A stretch of 64,000 nt of DNA, taken from NCBI GenBank assembly GCA_027659245.1, contig JAQDPW010000001.1, forward strand, positions 1-64,000. Direction: 5' to 3'. The DNA comes from Streptococcaceae bacterium AM104-57. Its GTDB lineage: Bacteria > Bacillota > Bacilli > Lactobacillales > Streptococcaceae. A program made the translations under genes and the position numbers. Shown here piece by piece: positions 36,092 through 45,234 of the stretch (the first letter of the stretch is position 1; every line of letters starts with the position of its first letter). The notes under the pieces are model-generated. The model was not told where the DNA came from. It did not search any database and was given only the letters and a program-made list of their open reading frames with translations.

Positions 36092-36808
36092 TTAGTGATC
36101 GCGATCACATGAAATAAACTTGATCTTATAGAAATCAGAACGTTTGTAAGTTTCAATGTATTCCAACACTTGGCCAGTTGACTCAAGTTTAGTTGTCTTG
36201 GTTTGGAGAACAGTTGGGAACTGAGAGTCGATTCCTAGGATAGAAGCAGCATGTTCTGGAGTTGGAAATACAATTTCATTGATTTCTTCAAAATGCTCGT
36301 CATTCATGTGAATGTGGTAGTCCAATTTGAAACGATTATAGATAGAACTATAGTATTCAAGATTTGGATAGTTTGCATTGATGTATTGTTCAGGGATATA
36401 AGATGTGTGGTAGATATAAGTAACACCGTTAGATTCACGGATACGTTCGATTTTGTAATAAAATTGATCGCCACGCAATCCTAATTTTTCTAAGTAGTTA
36501 AGATCGTTACCGCGTTCAATAGAAAGAACAGTGACTTTATCGTCCTTTGTTTCAAAAATTTCTACATCAGAAAATTCTACGAGTTTGTGCTTGCGAGCGC
36601 GAGCCACAAAGGTTCCCTTACCTTGTTGACGGACAATATAACCGTCTTTAGCAAGGTCGTTTAAGGCGCGAACAACAGTGATTGAACTTACGTCATACAT
36701 TGCAATCAATTCTGCTTCAGTGTAGAACTTGTCGCCACTTGCAAATTGACCTGAAATGATTTTGTTTTTCAATTCATCTTTGATATATTGATACTTTGGA
36801 ATTGCCAT
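36092..36808 (-). CDS. GntR/HutC-family regulator of the bgaC operon
   Basis: A 238-residue transcription regulator. N-terminal winged helix (about 5-70) with AELIAMYDVSSITVVRALNDLAKDGYI and the QGKGTFVA wing; C-terminal UTRA effector-binding domain (about 92-235). Divergent from bgaC, it likely represses bgaC-PTS-agaS-lacD-galM until a sugar phosphate binds (the pneumococcal counterpart is called BgaR, from memory). ATG at 36808 with GAGGTG upstream. Confidence 0.88.
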   Translation of the reverse strand: MAIPKYQYIKDELKNKIISGQFASGDKFYTEAELIAMYDVSSITVVRALNDLAKDGYIVRQQGKGTFVARARKHKLVEFSDVEIFETKDDKVTVLSIERGNDLNYLEKLGLRGDQFYYKIERIRESNGVTYIYHTSYIPEQYINANYPNLEYYSSIYNRFKLDYHIHMNDEHFEEINEIVFPTPEHAASILGIDSQFPTVLQTKTTKLESTGQVLEYIETYKRSDFYKIKFISCDRDH

Positions 36809-37132
36809 ATTTTCACCTCATTTTTTCCTTCTCTATCTTTGATTTTACCATACTTAGTTTGAAAATGATAGTAAATAATGTAAAAAAATAAAATAATATT
36901 CTAAGTGATTGACTTATATATTTTTTACTATTAAAAATTCAGGAAATCAAGTAATTTAGGCGGAAAAAATTTAATATAAAATACTTTTTACAAGAATTTT
37001 AGAAAACAATTCAGTAAAAAAAGAAAAAATTTAAATAATTTTCGAAAAATCTATTGACAAGATGGATTCATTAGTTTATAATTTATTATAACAACAAATG
37101 AAAGCGCAAACAAAAAAGTATGAGGTGGTAAA
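36809..37132. promoter_or_regulatory. bgaC/GntR divergent control region with cre site
   Basis: No gene in this 324-base AT-rich gap. bgaC promoter: TTGACA (37054-37059), 17 bases, TATAAT (37077-37082). ATGAAAGCGCAAACA at 37098-37112 matches the CcpA cre consensus WTGNAANCGNWNNCW at every fixed position and lies downstream of the start point, so glucose should block transcription. ATAGTAAATAAT near 36867 and TTTACTATTAAA near 36926 could be GntR operator halves (weak). Confidence 0.75.
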
Positions 37133-38920
37133 ATGACAAGGTTTAAAATTGAGGATGATTTTTACCTAGATGGGGAACCATTCAAAATTTTATCTGGTGC
37201 CATTCATTATTTTAGAATTCCTGAAGATGACTGGTATCATTCATTATACAATCTCAAGGCTTTAGGTTTTAACACTGTTGAAACCTACGTCGCTTGGAAT
37301 TTGCATGAGCCAACTGAAGGAAACTTCAATTTTGAAGGCAATCTTAATATTGACAAATTTCTTCAGACAGCTCAGGACTTAGGCTTGTATGCTATTGTAC
37401 GACCATCTCCTTTCATCTGTGCAGAGTGGGAGTTCGGTGGTTTACCAGCATGGCTTTTAAATAAAGACATGCGAATCCGTTCCTCTGATCCAGCCTTTGT
37501 AGAAATGGTAGGACGCTACTATGATCATTTACTTCCACGTCTTGTTTCAAGATTGTTGGACAATGGTGGTAACATCCTCATGATGCAGGTTGAAAATGAG
37601 TACGGTTCCTATGGTGAAGACAAGACATACTTGCGTGAGATTCGCCGATTGATGGAAGAACGTTCAGTTACTTGTCCGCTCTTTACATCTGATGGACCAT
37701 GGAGAGCTACTTTGAAAGCTGGAACCTTGATCGAAGATGATCTCTTTGTAACAGGGAACTTTGGCTCGAAAGCTAACTTCAACTTCTCGCAAATGCAAGA
37801 GTTCTTTGATGAGTATGGTAAGAAATGGCCGCTCATGTGTATGGAATTCTGGGATGGATGGTTTAATCGTTGGAAAGAACCGATTATCACACGGGATCCA
37901 AAAGAGTTGGCAGAAGCTGTACACGAGGTTTTAGAACAAGGCTCTATCAACCTTTACATGTTCCACGGTGGAACCAACTTTGGTTTTATGAATGGTTGTT
38001 CAGCTAGAGGAACCATTGATTTACCACAAGTAACATCTTATGATTATGATGCTCTTCTTAATGAAGCTGGAAATCCAACTGCTAAATACATGGCAGTTAA
38101 GGAAATGATGGCGACTTACTATCCTGAGTATCCACAGTTGGAACCCCTCTACAAAGAGAGTATGGAGTTGGATGCTATTCCACTGGTTGAAAAAGTTTCC
38201 TTGTTTGAAACCTTGGATAGCTTGTCTAGTCCGGTAGAAAGTCTCTATCCTAAAAAGATGGAAGAACTTGGACAAAGCTATGGCTACCTACTCTATCGAA
38301 CAGAGACAAGATGGGATGCAGAAGAAGAAAGACTTCGTATCATTGATGGTCGAGATAGGGCCCAGCTTTATGTCGATGGTCAGTGGGTTAAAACCCAATA
38401 TCAGACAGAGATTGGGGAAGATATTTTTTATCAAGGTGAAAAGAAAGCGCTATCTAGATTGGATATCTTGGTAGAAAATATGGGGCGTGTCAATTACGGG
38501 CATAAGTTCCTAGCAGATACACAACGAAAAGGGATTCGTACAGGTGTCTGCAAAGACCTACACTTTATGCTGAACTGGGAACACTATCCGCTTCCACTAG
38601 ATAATCCTGAAAAGATTGATTTCTCAAAAGGATGGACAGAAGGACAACCTGCCTTTTACGCCTATGACTTTACAGTCCAAGAGCCAAAAGATACTTACCT
38701 AGACTTGTCTGAGTTTGGTAAGGGAGTTGCCTTTGTCAATGGGCAGAATCTAGGACGTTTTTGGAACGTCGGCCCAACCCTCTCTCTTTATATTCCTCAT
38801 AGCTATCTCAAGGAAGGTGCCAATCGTATCATCATCTTTGAAACAGAGGGCCAATATAAAGAAGAGATTCATTTAACTCGTAAACCTACACTAAAACATA
38901 TAAAGGGGGAAAATTTATGA
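37133..38920 (+). CDS. bgaC: Beta-galactosidase BgaC (GH35)
   Basis: A 595-residue glycoside hydrolase family 35 enzyme; the pneumococcal enzyme is specific for Gal-beta-1,3-GlcNAc ends of host glycans. The N-terminal TIM barrel carries the acid/base glutamate in MQVENEYGSYG (near 154) and the nucleophile in CMEFWDGWF (near 237), with YVAWNLHEPTEG and FHGGTNFGFMNG in between and after. C-terminal beta domains follow. No signal peptide or LPXTG anchor is visible, so it is cytoplasmic or surface-exposed by an unknown route. First gene of the sugar operon. Confidence 0.94.
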   Translation: MTRFKIEDDFYLDGEPFKILSGAIHYFRIPEDDWYHSLYNLKALGFNTVETYVAWNLHEPTEGNFNFEGNLNIDKFLQTAQDLGLYAIVRPSPFICAEWEFGGLPAWLLNKDMRIRSSDPAFVEMVGRYYDHLLPRLVSRLLDNGGNILMMQVENEYGSYGEDKTYLREIRRLMEERSVTCPLFTSDGPWRATLKAGTLIEDDLFVTGNFGSKANFNFSQMQEFFDEYGKKWPLMCMEFWDGWFNRWKEPIITRDPKELAEAVHEVLEQGSINLYMFHGGTNFGFMNGCSARGTIDLPQVTSYDYDALLNEAGNPTAKYMAVKEMMATYYPEYPQLEPLYKESMELDAIPLVEKVSLFETLDSLSSPVESLYPKKMEELGQSYGYLLYRTETRWDAEEERLRIIDGRDRAQLYVDGQWVKTQYQTEIGEDIFYQGEKKALSRLDILVENMGRVNYGHKFLADTQRKGIRTGVCKDLHFMLNWEHYPLPLDNPEKIDFSKGWTEGQPAFYAYDFTVQEPKDTYLDLSEFGKGVAFVNGQNLGRFWNVGPTLSLYIPHSYLKEGANRIIIFETEGQYKEEIHLTRKPTLKHIKGENL

Positions 38921-39393
38921 CAATTGTAGGATGCCGTATCGATGGACGTTTGATCCACGGACAAGTAGCCAATCTTTGGTCTGCTAAACTCAATGTTTCA
39001 CGTATCATGGTCGTTGACAATGAGGTTGTGAACAATGACGTTGAGAAGAGCGGATTGAAACTTGCAACACCACCAGGTGTAAAACTTAGTATCTTGCCGG
39101 TTGATAAAGCGGCAGCGAATATCCTTGCTGGCAAATATGACAGCCAACGTTTGTTTATCGTTGCTCGTAAACCAGACCGTTTCCTTGGTTTGGTAGAAGC
39201 AGGTGTGCCACTTGAAACTGTCAATGTCGGCAATATGTCTCAAACACCAGAAACTCGTGCCATCACACGTTCAATCAACGTTGTAGATAAAGACGTAGAA
39301 GATTTCCACAAATTGGCGGAAAAAGGTGTTAAACTTACTGCTCAAATGGTTCCAAATGATCCAGTTTCAGACTTTTTGAGCTTATTAAAATAG
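38917..39393 (+). CDS. PTS mannose-family IIB component
   Basis: A 158-residue cytoplasmic phosphocarrier. The phosphorylated residue is H14 in RIDGRLIHGQV. Receives phosphate from IIA (41137) and passes it to the incoming sugar. Overlaps bgaC by four bases. Together with IIC, IID and IIA likely imports galacto-N-biose, galactose or N-acetylgalactosamine-type sugars (context). Confidence 0.92.
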   Translation: MTIVGCRIDGRLIHGQVANLWSAKLNVSRIMVVDNEVVNNDVEKSGLKLATPPGVKLSILPVDKAAANILAGKYDSQRLFIVARKPDRFLGLVEAGVPLETVNVGNMSQTPETRAITRSINVVDKDVEDFHKLAEKGVKLTAQMVPNDPVSDFLSLLK

Positions 39394-39419
39394 GAAAAAA
39401 TTTTTAGGAGGTCATTGTT

Positions 39420-40325
39420 ATGATACAATGGTGGCAAATTTTACTTCTCACTCTGTACTCAGCTTATCAAATCTGTGATGAGTTGACGATCGTTTCTTCT
39501 GCAGGTTCCCCTGTATTCGCTGGTTTCATTACTGGTTTGATCATGGGAGATTTGACAACTGGTTTGCTTATCGGTGGTAACTTGCAGTTGTTTGTCCTTG
39601 GGGTTGGTACCTTCGGTGGTGCCTCTCGTATCGATGCAACTTCTGGTGCGGTTCTTGCAACAGCCTTCTCTGTTTCACAAGGAATTGATACAGCACTTGC
39701 GATTACAACAATCGCTGTGCCAGTAGCAGCTCTCTTGACATACTTCGACGTTCTTGGACGTATGACAACTACTTTCTTTGCTCACCGTGTGGATGCTGCA
39801 ATCGAACGCTTTGACTATAAAGGTATTGAACGTAACTACCTGCTTGGTGCGATTCCTTGGGCTCTATCTCGTGCCCTTCCAGTCTTCTTTGCGCTTGCCT
39901 TTGGTGGTGAATTTGTACAACACGTAGTAGATTTCGTTACAAAATACCAATGGTTTGCAGATGGTTTGACACTCGCAGGACGCATGCTTCCAGGTCTTGG
40001 ATTTGCAATCTTGCTTCGTTACCTTCCAGTTAAACGTAACCTTCACTACCTTGCAATGGGATTTGGTTTGACAGCTATGTTGACTGTTCTTTACTCATAT
40101 GTAACAGGTCTTGGTGGCGCTGTTGCAGGTGTTATCGGTACTCTACCTAAAGATGTTGCTGAAAAAATTGGTTTCGTGAACAATTTCAAAGGATTGTCTA
40201 TGATTGGTATTTCTATCGTAGGTATCTTCCTTGCAGTGCTTCACTTCAAAAATAGCCAAAAAGTAGCTGTAGCAGCACCTTCTACACCATCAGAAAGTGG
40301 GGAAATTGAAGATGACGAATTCTAA
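39420..40325 (+). CDS. PTS mannose-family IIC component
   Basis: A 301-residue integral membrane permease subunit, EII-Sor family, with about nine hydrophobic segments; the motifs GDLTTGLLIGGNLQLF and GVGTFGGASRIDATSG are characteristic of IIC of the mannose family. AGGAGG ribosome site. Forms the sugar channel with IID. Its C-terminus overlaps the IID start by 14 bases. Confidence 0.92.
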   Translation: MIQWWQILLLTLYSAYQICDELTIVSSAGSPVFAGFITGLIMGDLTTGLLIGGNLQLFVLGVGTFGGASRIDATSGAVLATAFSVSQGIDTALAITTIAVPVAALLTYFDVLGRMTTTFFAHRVDAAIERFDYKGIERNYLLGAIPWALSRALPVFFALAFGGEFVQHVVDFVTKYQWFADGLTLAGRMLPGLGFAILLRYLPVKRNLHYLAMGFGLTAMLTVLYSYVTGLGGAVAGVIGTLPKDVAEKIGFVNNFKGLSMIGISIVGIFLAVLHFKNSQKVAVAAPSTPSESGEIEDDEF

Positions 40326-41133
40326 TTACAAATTAACAAAAGAAGATTTTAATCAAATTAACAAACGTAGCTTGTTCACTTTCCAATTGGGATGGAACTA
40401 CGAACGTATGCAAGCATCAGGTTACCTTTACATGATCTTGCCACAATTGCGTAAAATGTATGGAGATGGAACTCCTGAGTTGAAAGAAATGATGAAAGTT
40501 CATACTCAATTCTTCAACACTTCACCATTCTTCCACACAATCATCGCTGGTTTTGACCTTGCCATGGAAGAAAAAGATGGCGTTGGCTCAAAAGATGCAG
40601 TTAATGGTATCAAGACTGGTTTGATGGGACCATTCGCTCCTCTTGGAGATACTATCTTTGGTTCACTTGTACCTGCTATCATGGGATCTATCGCTGCAAC
40701 AATGGCTATCGCTGGTCAACCTTGGGGTATCTTCCTTTGGATCGCAGTTGCAGTAGCGTATGACATCTTCCGTTGGAAACAGTTGGAATTTGCCTACAAA
40801 GAAGGGGTTAACCTTATCAACAACATGCAAAGCACTTTGACAGCTTTGATTGAAGCTGCATCTGTACTTGGTGTATTCATGATGGGTGCTCTTGTAGCAA
40901 CAATGATTAACTTTGAAATTTCTTACAAGTTGCCAATCGGTGAGAAAATGATTGACTTCCAAGATATCTTGAACTCAATCTTCCCACGCTTGCTTCCAGC
41001 AATCTTCACAGCCTTTATCTTCTGGTTGCTTGGTAAGAAAGGTATGAACTCAACTAAAGCAATCGGTATTATTATCGTACTTGCTTTGGCTCTTTCTGCC
41101 CTTGGTCACTTTGCACTTGGAATGGGCGCATAA
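40312..41133 (+). CDS. PTS mannose-family IID component
   Basis: A 273-residue membrane subunit. KRSLFTFQLGWNYERMQASGY, GLMGPFAPLGDTIFG and the C-terminal hydrophobic segments are typical of IID. The start ATG at 40312 lies within IIC behind GGGGAAA; an in-frame upstream codon at 40297 is not used. Translationally coupled to IIC. Confidence 0.92.
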   Translation: MTNSNYKLTKEDFNQINKRSLFTFQLGWNYERMQASGYLYMILPQLRKMYGDGTPELKEMMKVHTQFFNTSPFFHTIIAGFDLAMEEKDGVGSKDAVNGIKTGLMGPFAPLGDTIFGSLVPAIMGSIAATMAIAGQPWGIFLWIAVAVAYDIFRWKQLEFAYKEGVNLINNMQSTLTALIEAASVLGVFMMGALVATMINFEISYKLPIGEKMIDFQDILNSIFPRLLPAIFTAFIFWLLGKKGMNSTKAIGIIIVLALALSALGHFALGMGA

Positions 41134-41136
41134 TTT

Positions 41137-41541
41137 ATGACGAAATCATTAATTTTGGTGAGTCATGGTCGTTTCTGTGAAGAACTTAAAGGTAGCACAG
41201 AAATGATTATGGGCCCACAAGACAACATTCATGCGGTTGCTCTTCTTCCAGAAGATGGCTCAGAAGAATTTACTGCAAAATTTGAAGCTGCTATTGAAGG
41301 GTTGGATGATTTCCTAGTCTTTGCAGATCTTCTTGGTGGAACACCATGTAACGTGGTAAGCCGTTTGATCATGGAAGGTCGTGATATTGACCTTTACGCA
41401 GGGATGAATCTTCCAATGGTGATTGAATTTATCAATGCGAGCCTTACAGGCGCAGATGCGGACTACAAGAGCCGTGCTGCAGAAAGCATTGTGAAAGTTA
41501 ATGACCTGTTAGCAGGCTTTGATGATGACGAAGATGAATAA
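41137..41541 (+). CDS. PTS mannose-family IIA component
   Basis: A 134-residue cytoplasmic phosphocarrier; H10 in ILVSHGRF accepts phosphate from HPr. ADLLGGTPCNV is the second conserved motif. Ends with an acidic tail. A BOX element begins at its stop codon and separates it from agaS. Confidence 0.92.
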   Translation: MTKSLILVSHGRFCEELKGSTEMIMGPQDNIHAVALLPEDGSEEFTAKFEAAIEGLDDFLVFADLLGGTPCNVVSRLIMEGRDIDLYAGMNLPMVIEFINASLTGADADYKSRAAESIVKVNDLLAGFDDDEDE

Positions 41542-41737
41542 TACTCTTCGAAAATCTCTTTAAACCATACTAGTGTCGCCTTGCCGTAGGTATGTTACTG
41601 ACTTCGTCAGTTCTATCTGCAACCTCAAAACGGTGTTTTGAGCTGACTTCGTCAGTTCTATCTGCAACCTCAAAGCAGTGCTTTGAGCAGCCTGCGGCTA
41701 GTTTCCTAGTTTGCTCTTTGATTTTCATTGAGTATAC
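41540..41737 (+). repeat. BOX element with two boxB copies
   Basis: boxA from ATACTCTTCGAAAATC, then two boxB units (CTGACTTCGTCAG ... AAAACGGTGTTTTGAG and CTGACTTCGTCAG ... AAAGCAGTGCTTTGAG), then boxC to TTCATTGAGTAT. It lies inside the sugar operon between IIA and agaS. Confidence 0.9.
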
Positions 41738-41836
41738 GATGTGACAACGTGAAAATCGTTAGAGCATCTTATATAGAATATACATGGGAATGGGGCTTAC
41801 TCCTATTCCCATATTTAATAGAAAAAGAGGAACTCA

Positions 41837-43000
41837 ATGCTAGATTATACAAAAGAAGAATTGCTTGAGTTGGGGGCAGAAATCACAACTCGCGAAATTT
41901 ACCAACAACCAGACGTTTGGAAAGAAGCTTTTGAAGCTTATCAAGCACGACGTGATGAAATTGCAGCCTTCTTACAAGGAATTGCTGACAAACATGACTA
42001 CATCAAGGTTATCCTGACTGGTGCTGGAACTTCTGCTTATGTAGGTGATACTCTGGTTCCTTACTTTAAAGAAGTTTATGATGAACGTAAATGGAATTTT
42101 AATGCTATCGCGACAACTGATATCGTAGCAAACCCACAAACTTATTTGAAAAAAGATGTGGCAACTGTTTTGGTATCATTCGCACGTAGTGGAAACTCAC
42201 CTGAGAGTGTAGCAACAGTTGACTTGGCTAAGGCCTTAGTTGATGAACTTTATCAAGTGACTATTACTTGTGCCGCTGAAGGGAAATTGGCTCTTCAAGC
42301 TCATGGTGATGACCGCAACCTCTTGCTCTTGCAACCAGCTGCTTCCAACGATGCTGGATTTGCCATGACTTCAAGCTTCACTTCAATGATGTTGACAGCG
42401 CTCTTGGTTTTTGATCCGACAGAGTTTGCAGTTAAATCTGAGCGTTTTGAAGTGCTATCTAGTTTAGCTCGTAAAGTCCTTGATAATGTAGCAGATGTCA
42501 AAGAGTTGGTTGACCTAGACTTTAACCGAGTGATTTATCTAGGTGCGGGCCCATTCTTCGGACTTGCTCACGAAGCCCAGCTTAAAATTTTGGAATTGAC
42601 TGCTGGTCAAGTAGCGACTATGTATGAAAGTCCAGTTGGCTTCCGTCACGGTCCAAAATCTTTGATCAATGAAAATACTGTAGTTTTGGTATTCGGTACT
42701 ACAACAGATTATACTCGTAAGTACGATTTAGACTTGGTTCGTGAAGTTGCAGGCGACCAAATTGCTCGACGTGTTGTTCTCTTGAGTGATCAAGCCTTTG
42801 GACTTGAAAATGTGAAGGAAGTAGCACTTGGATGCGGTGGGGTTCTGAATGATGTTTACCGTGTCTTCCCTTACATCGTTTATGGTCAGTTATTTGCTCT
42901 CTTGACTTCACTTAAAGTTGGTAACAGACCAGATACACCATCACCTACAGGTACAGTTAACCGTGTCGTTCAAGGTGTTATCATCCATGAGTTTAAATAA
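41837..43000 (+). CDS. agaS: AgaS-type sugar isomerase/deaminase
   Basis: A 387-residue protein with two SIS domains ([15 protein letters not shown] near 55 and [19 protein letters not shown] near 235). Family members deaminate and isomerise galactosamine 6-phosphate to tagatose 6-phosphate. [11 protein letters not shown] holds the sugar-phosphate loop. AGAGGAAC ribosome site. The next gene, lacD, would use the tagatose product after phosphorylation. Confidence 0.88.
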   Translation: MLDYTKEELLELGAEITTREIYQQPDVWKEAFEAYQARRDEIAAFLQGIADKHDYIKVILTGAGTSAYVGDTLVPYFKEVYDERKWNFNAIATTDIVANPQTYLKKDVATVLVSFARSGNSPESVATVDLAKALVDELYQVTITCAAEGKLALQAHGDDRNLLLLQPAASNDAGFAMTSSFTSMMLTALLVFDPTEFAVKSERFEVLSSLARKVLDNVADVKELVDLDFNRVIYLGAGPFFGLAHEAQLKILELTAGQVATMYESPVGFRHGPKSLINENTVVLVFGTTTDYTRKYDLDLVREVAGDQIARRVVLLSDQAFGLENVKEVALGCGGVLNDVYRVFPYIVYGQLFALLTSLKVGNRPDTPSPTGTVNRVVQGVIIHEFK

Positions 43001-43013
43001 AGAGGATAAAGTT

Positions 43014-44009
43014 ATGAGTAAAATAAAATTAAGCCCAAATAAACTTGCTTGTATGCAAAAACTCTCTGATGAAAATGGTATCATCTCAGCTCTTGCTTTT
43101 GACCAACGTGGTGCTTTGAAACGCCTCATGGCTCAATACCAAATAGAAGAGCCAACAGTAGCTCAAATGGAAAAACTTAAAGTATTGGTAGCGGATGAAT
43201 TGACGAAATACGCTTCATCTATGCTTCTTGACCCTGAGTATGGACTTCCAGCGACTAAAGCTCTTGATCCAAAAGCTGGTCTTCTCCTTGCTTATGAAAA
43301 AACAGGTTACGACACAACAAGTACAAAACGTTTGCCAGACTGCTTGGATGTTTGGTCTGCAAAACGTATCAAAGAACAAGGTGCAGATGCTGTTAAGTTC
43401 TTGCTTTACTATGACGTAGATAGCTCTGATGAACTCAACCAACAAAAACAAGCCTACATTGAACGAATCGGTTCTGAGTGTGTGGCTGAAGATATCCCAT
43501 TCTTCCTTGAAATTCTTGCTTACGATGAAAAGATTGCTGACGCTGGTTCTGCAGAATACGCTAAAGTAAAACCACACAAAGTTATTGGTGCGATGAAAGT
43601 CTTCTCAGACCCACGTTTCAACATTGATGTCTTGAAAGTAGAAGTTCCAGTTAACGTTAAATACGTTGAAGGTTTTGGCGATGGCGAAATCGTTCATACA
43701 CGTGAAGAAGCAGCAGCTTTCTTCAAAGCTCAAGACGAAGCTACTAACCTTCCTTACATCTACTTGAGTGCAGGTGTATCAGCTAAACTCTTCCAAGAAA
43801 CTCTTGTCTTTGCCCACGAATCAGGTGCAAACTTCAATGGTGTTCTTTGTGGACGTGCAACATGGGCTGGATCAGTTGAAGCTTATATCAAAGACGGTGA
43901 AGCAGCTGCTCGCGAATGGCTTCGTACAACTGGTTTTGAGAACATCGATGAACTCAACAAGGTTCTTCAAACAACAGCAACTTCATGGACCGAACGTGTA
44001 GAAGCATAG
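43014..44009 (+). CDS. lacD: Tagatose 1,6-diphosphate aldolase
   Basis: A 331-residue class I aldolase of the LacD family that splits tagatose 1,6-bisphosphate into DHAP and glyceraldehyde 3-phosphate. N-terminal [20 protein letters not shown] and [16 protein letters not shown] are typical; [14 protein letters not shown] near 250 also. ATG 43014 behind AGAGGATAAAG. From memory, S. pneumoniae TIGR4 has no aldolase at this point, so this may be a variant arrangement; the kinase LacC is not in the window. Confidence 0.9.
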   Translation: MSKIKLSPNKLACMQKLSDENGIISALAFDQRGALKRLMAQYQIEEPTVAQMEKLKVLVADELTKYASSMLLDPEYGLPATKALDPKAGLLLAYEKTGYDTTSTKRLPDCLDVWSAKRIKEQGADAVKFLLYYDVDSSDELNQQKQAYIERIGSECVAEDIPFFLEILAYDEKIADAGSAEYAKVKPHKVIGAMKVFSDPRFNIDVLKVEVPVNVKYVEGFGDGEIVHTREEAAAFFKAQDEATNLPYIYLSAGVSAKLFQETLVFAHESGANFNGVLCGRATWAGSVEAYIKDGEAAAREWLRTTGFENIDELNKVLQTTATSWTERVEA

Positions 44010-44057
44010 ATCAGAAATAGAAGAAACGACTTTTGTTAATAAAATATCTATGGTTTC

Positions 44058-44125
44058 TTGACAAAGGTGTCTGTAAATCATAAAATAAAACCATAGAGAG
44101 TGAATGCGCTTTCTATGGTTTGTTT
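44058..44125 (+). promoter_or_regulatory. galM promoter and leader hairpin
   Basis: TTGACA (44058-44063), 17 bases and TAAAAT (44081-44086) form a promoter. Immediately after it AAACCATAGA pairs with TCTATGGTTT (about 44088-44122). The same TCTATGGTTT also occurs upstream at about 44047, so an alternative pairing is possible. Might be a lacD terminator or a galM attenuator. Confidence 0.45.
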
Positions 44126-44155
44126 ACTTAATTGAATTAGAAAAAGGAGAGAAGG

Positions 44156-45193
44156 ATGAAAGCATACACAGAACGTGTATTTGGGAAAGTTGAAGGCAAG
44201 GATGTCCTCGCTTACCGTTTTGAAACGGAGGCAGGATACCAACTGGAAATTATGACCTATGGAGCAACAATTCTACGCTATGTAACTCCAGATAAGGCTG
44301 GCAATTTTGCTAATGTTATTCTTGGCTTTGATGATTTTGAAAGCTATGTGGGCAATAGCCCTAAACATGGAGCAAGTGTAGGTCCAGTAGCAGGTCGTAT
44401 CGCAGGTACGACATTTGAACTCAATGGGAAGACCTATGAACTCGAAGTCAACAACGCTAGCAACTGTAACCACAGTGGCTCAACTGGTTGGGATTCTAGC
44501 TTGTTTGAGCTAGTCGAAGTGAGTGACCATGGTTTGACTCTTTACACAGAAAGAACAGATGGGACTGGAGGTTTCCCTGGAAATCTTAAGATCTGGATTA
44601 GCTACAACTTGGAAGAAAGTGGTGCCTATGAAGTTAGTTACAAGGTAACGACAGACCAGGATACCTTGGTCAATCCAACTAACCATAGCTACTTTAACTT
44701 ATCTGGTGATTTCACGCAGACAGTTGATCGGCATGTTTTCCAACTGAATACTGAAGGTATTTACCCAATCGCTCCTGATGGTGTTCCAGCTAAAACCCCA
44801 GATGCTAATCGTGATGTGGTCAAACATATCTATAATGGTGCCTTGTTGAAGGATATCTTTGCAGAAGAAGATGAACAAATCCAACTCGTATCTGGTTTGG
44901 ACCATCCATTTGCTCTTCCTGCAGGACATGACAATGCTGGATTCCTCTATGACCAAGGTTCAGGTCGCTTCTTGCTCTTCAAGACAGAGGCTTCTTGCTT
45001 TGTGGTCTACACAGCAAACTTTGTGGACGAGAGTGTCATCATCGCTGGTCAGCCAATGATTCAGCACAATGGAATTGCTCTAGAAGCGCAAGCTTTACCA
45101 GATGCTATTCATAGCGACCTTAAAGATCAAGTCATTCTTAAAGCAGGTGAAACTTTCACCAGCAAAACTCGTTACGAGCTTGTCGTGAAATAA
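44156..45193 (+). CDS. galM: Aldose 1-epimerase (mutarotase)
   Basis: A 345-residue enzyme interconverting alpha and beta anomers of galactose and other aldoses. NHSYFNLSGDF with the catalytic histidine near 182 and LDHPFALP are family motifs; GRIAGTTFELNGKTYELEVN lies in the beta-sandwich. AAGGAGAG ribosome site. Its beta-to-alpha conversion helps use galactose released by BgaC. Confidence 0.94.
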   Translation: MKAYTERVFGKVEGKDVLAYRFETEAGYQLEIMTYGATILRYVTPDKAGNFANVILGFDDFESYVGNSPKHGASVGPVAGRIAGTTFELNGKTYELEVNNASNCNHSGSTGWDSSLFELVEVSDHGLTLYTERTDGTGGFPGNLKIWISYNLEESGAYEVSYKVTTDQDTLVNPTNHSYFNLSGDFTQTVDRHVFQLNTEGIYPIAPDGVPAKTPDANRDVVKHIYNGALLKDIFAEEDEQIQLVSGLDHPFALPAGHDNAGFLYDQGSGRFLLFKTEASCFVVYTANFVDESVIIAGQPMIQHNGIALEAQALPDAIHSDLKDQVILKAGETFTSKTRYELVVK

Positions 45194-45195
45194 TA

Positions 45196-45234
45196 AAAAT
45201 TCTCTGAAGTCATTCGATTTCAGAGAATTTTTTC
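45196..45234. terminator. Bidirectional terminator galM/rnjA
   Basis: AAAATTCTCTGAA pairs with TTCAGAGAATTTT, with A and T runs at the two sides, between convergent genes. Confidence 0.85.
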
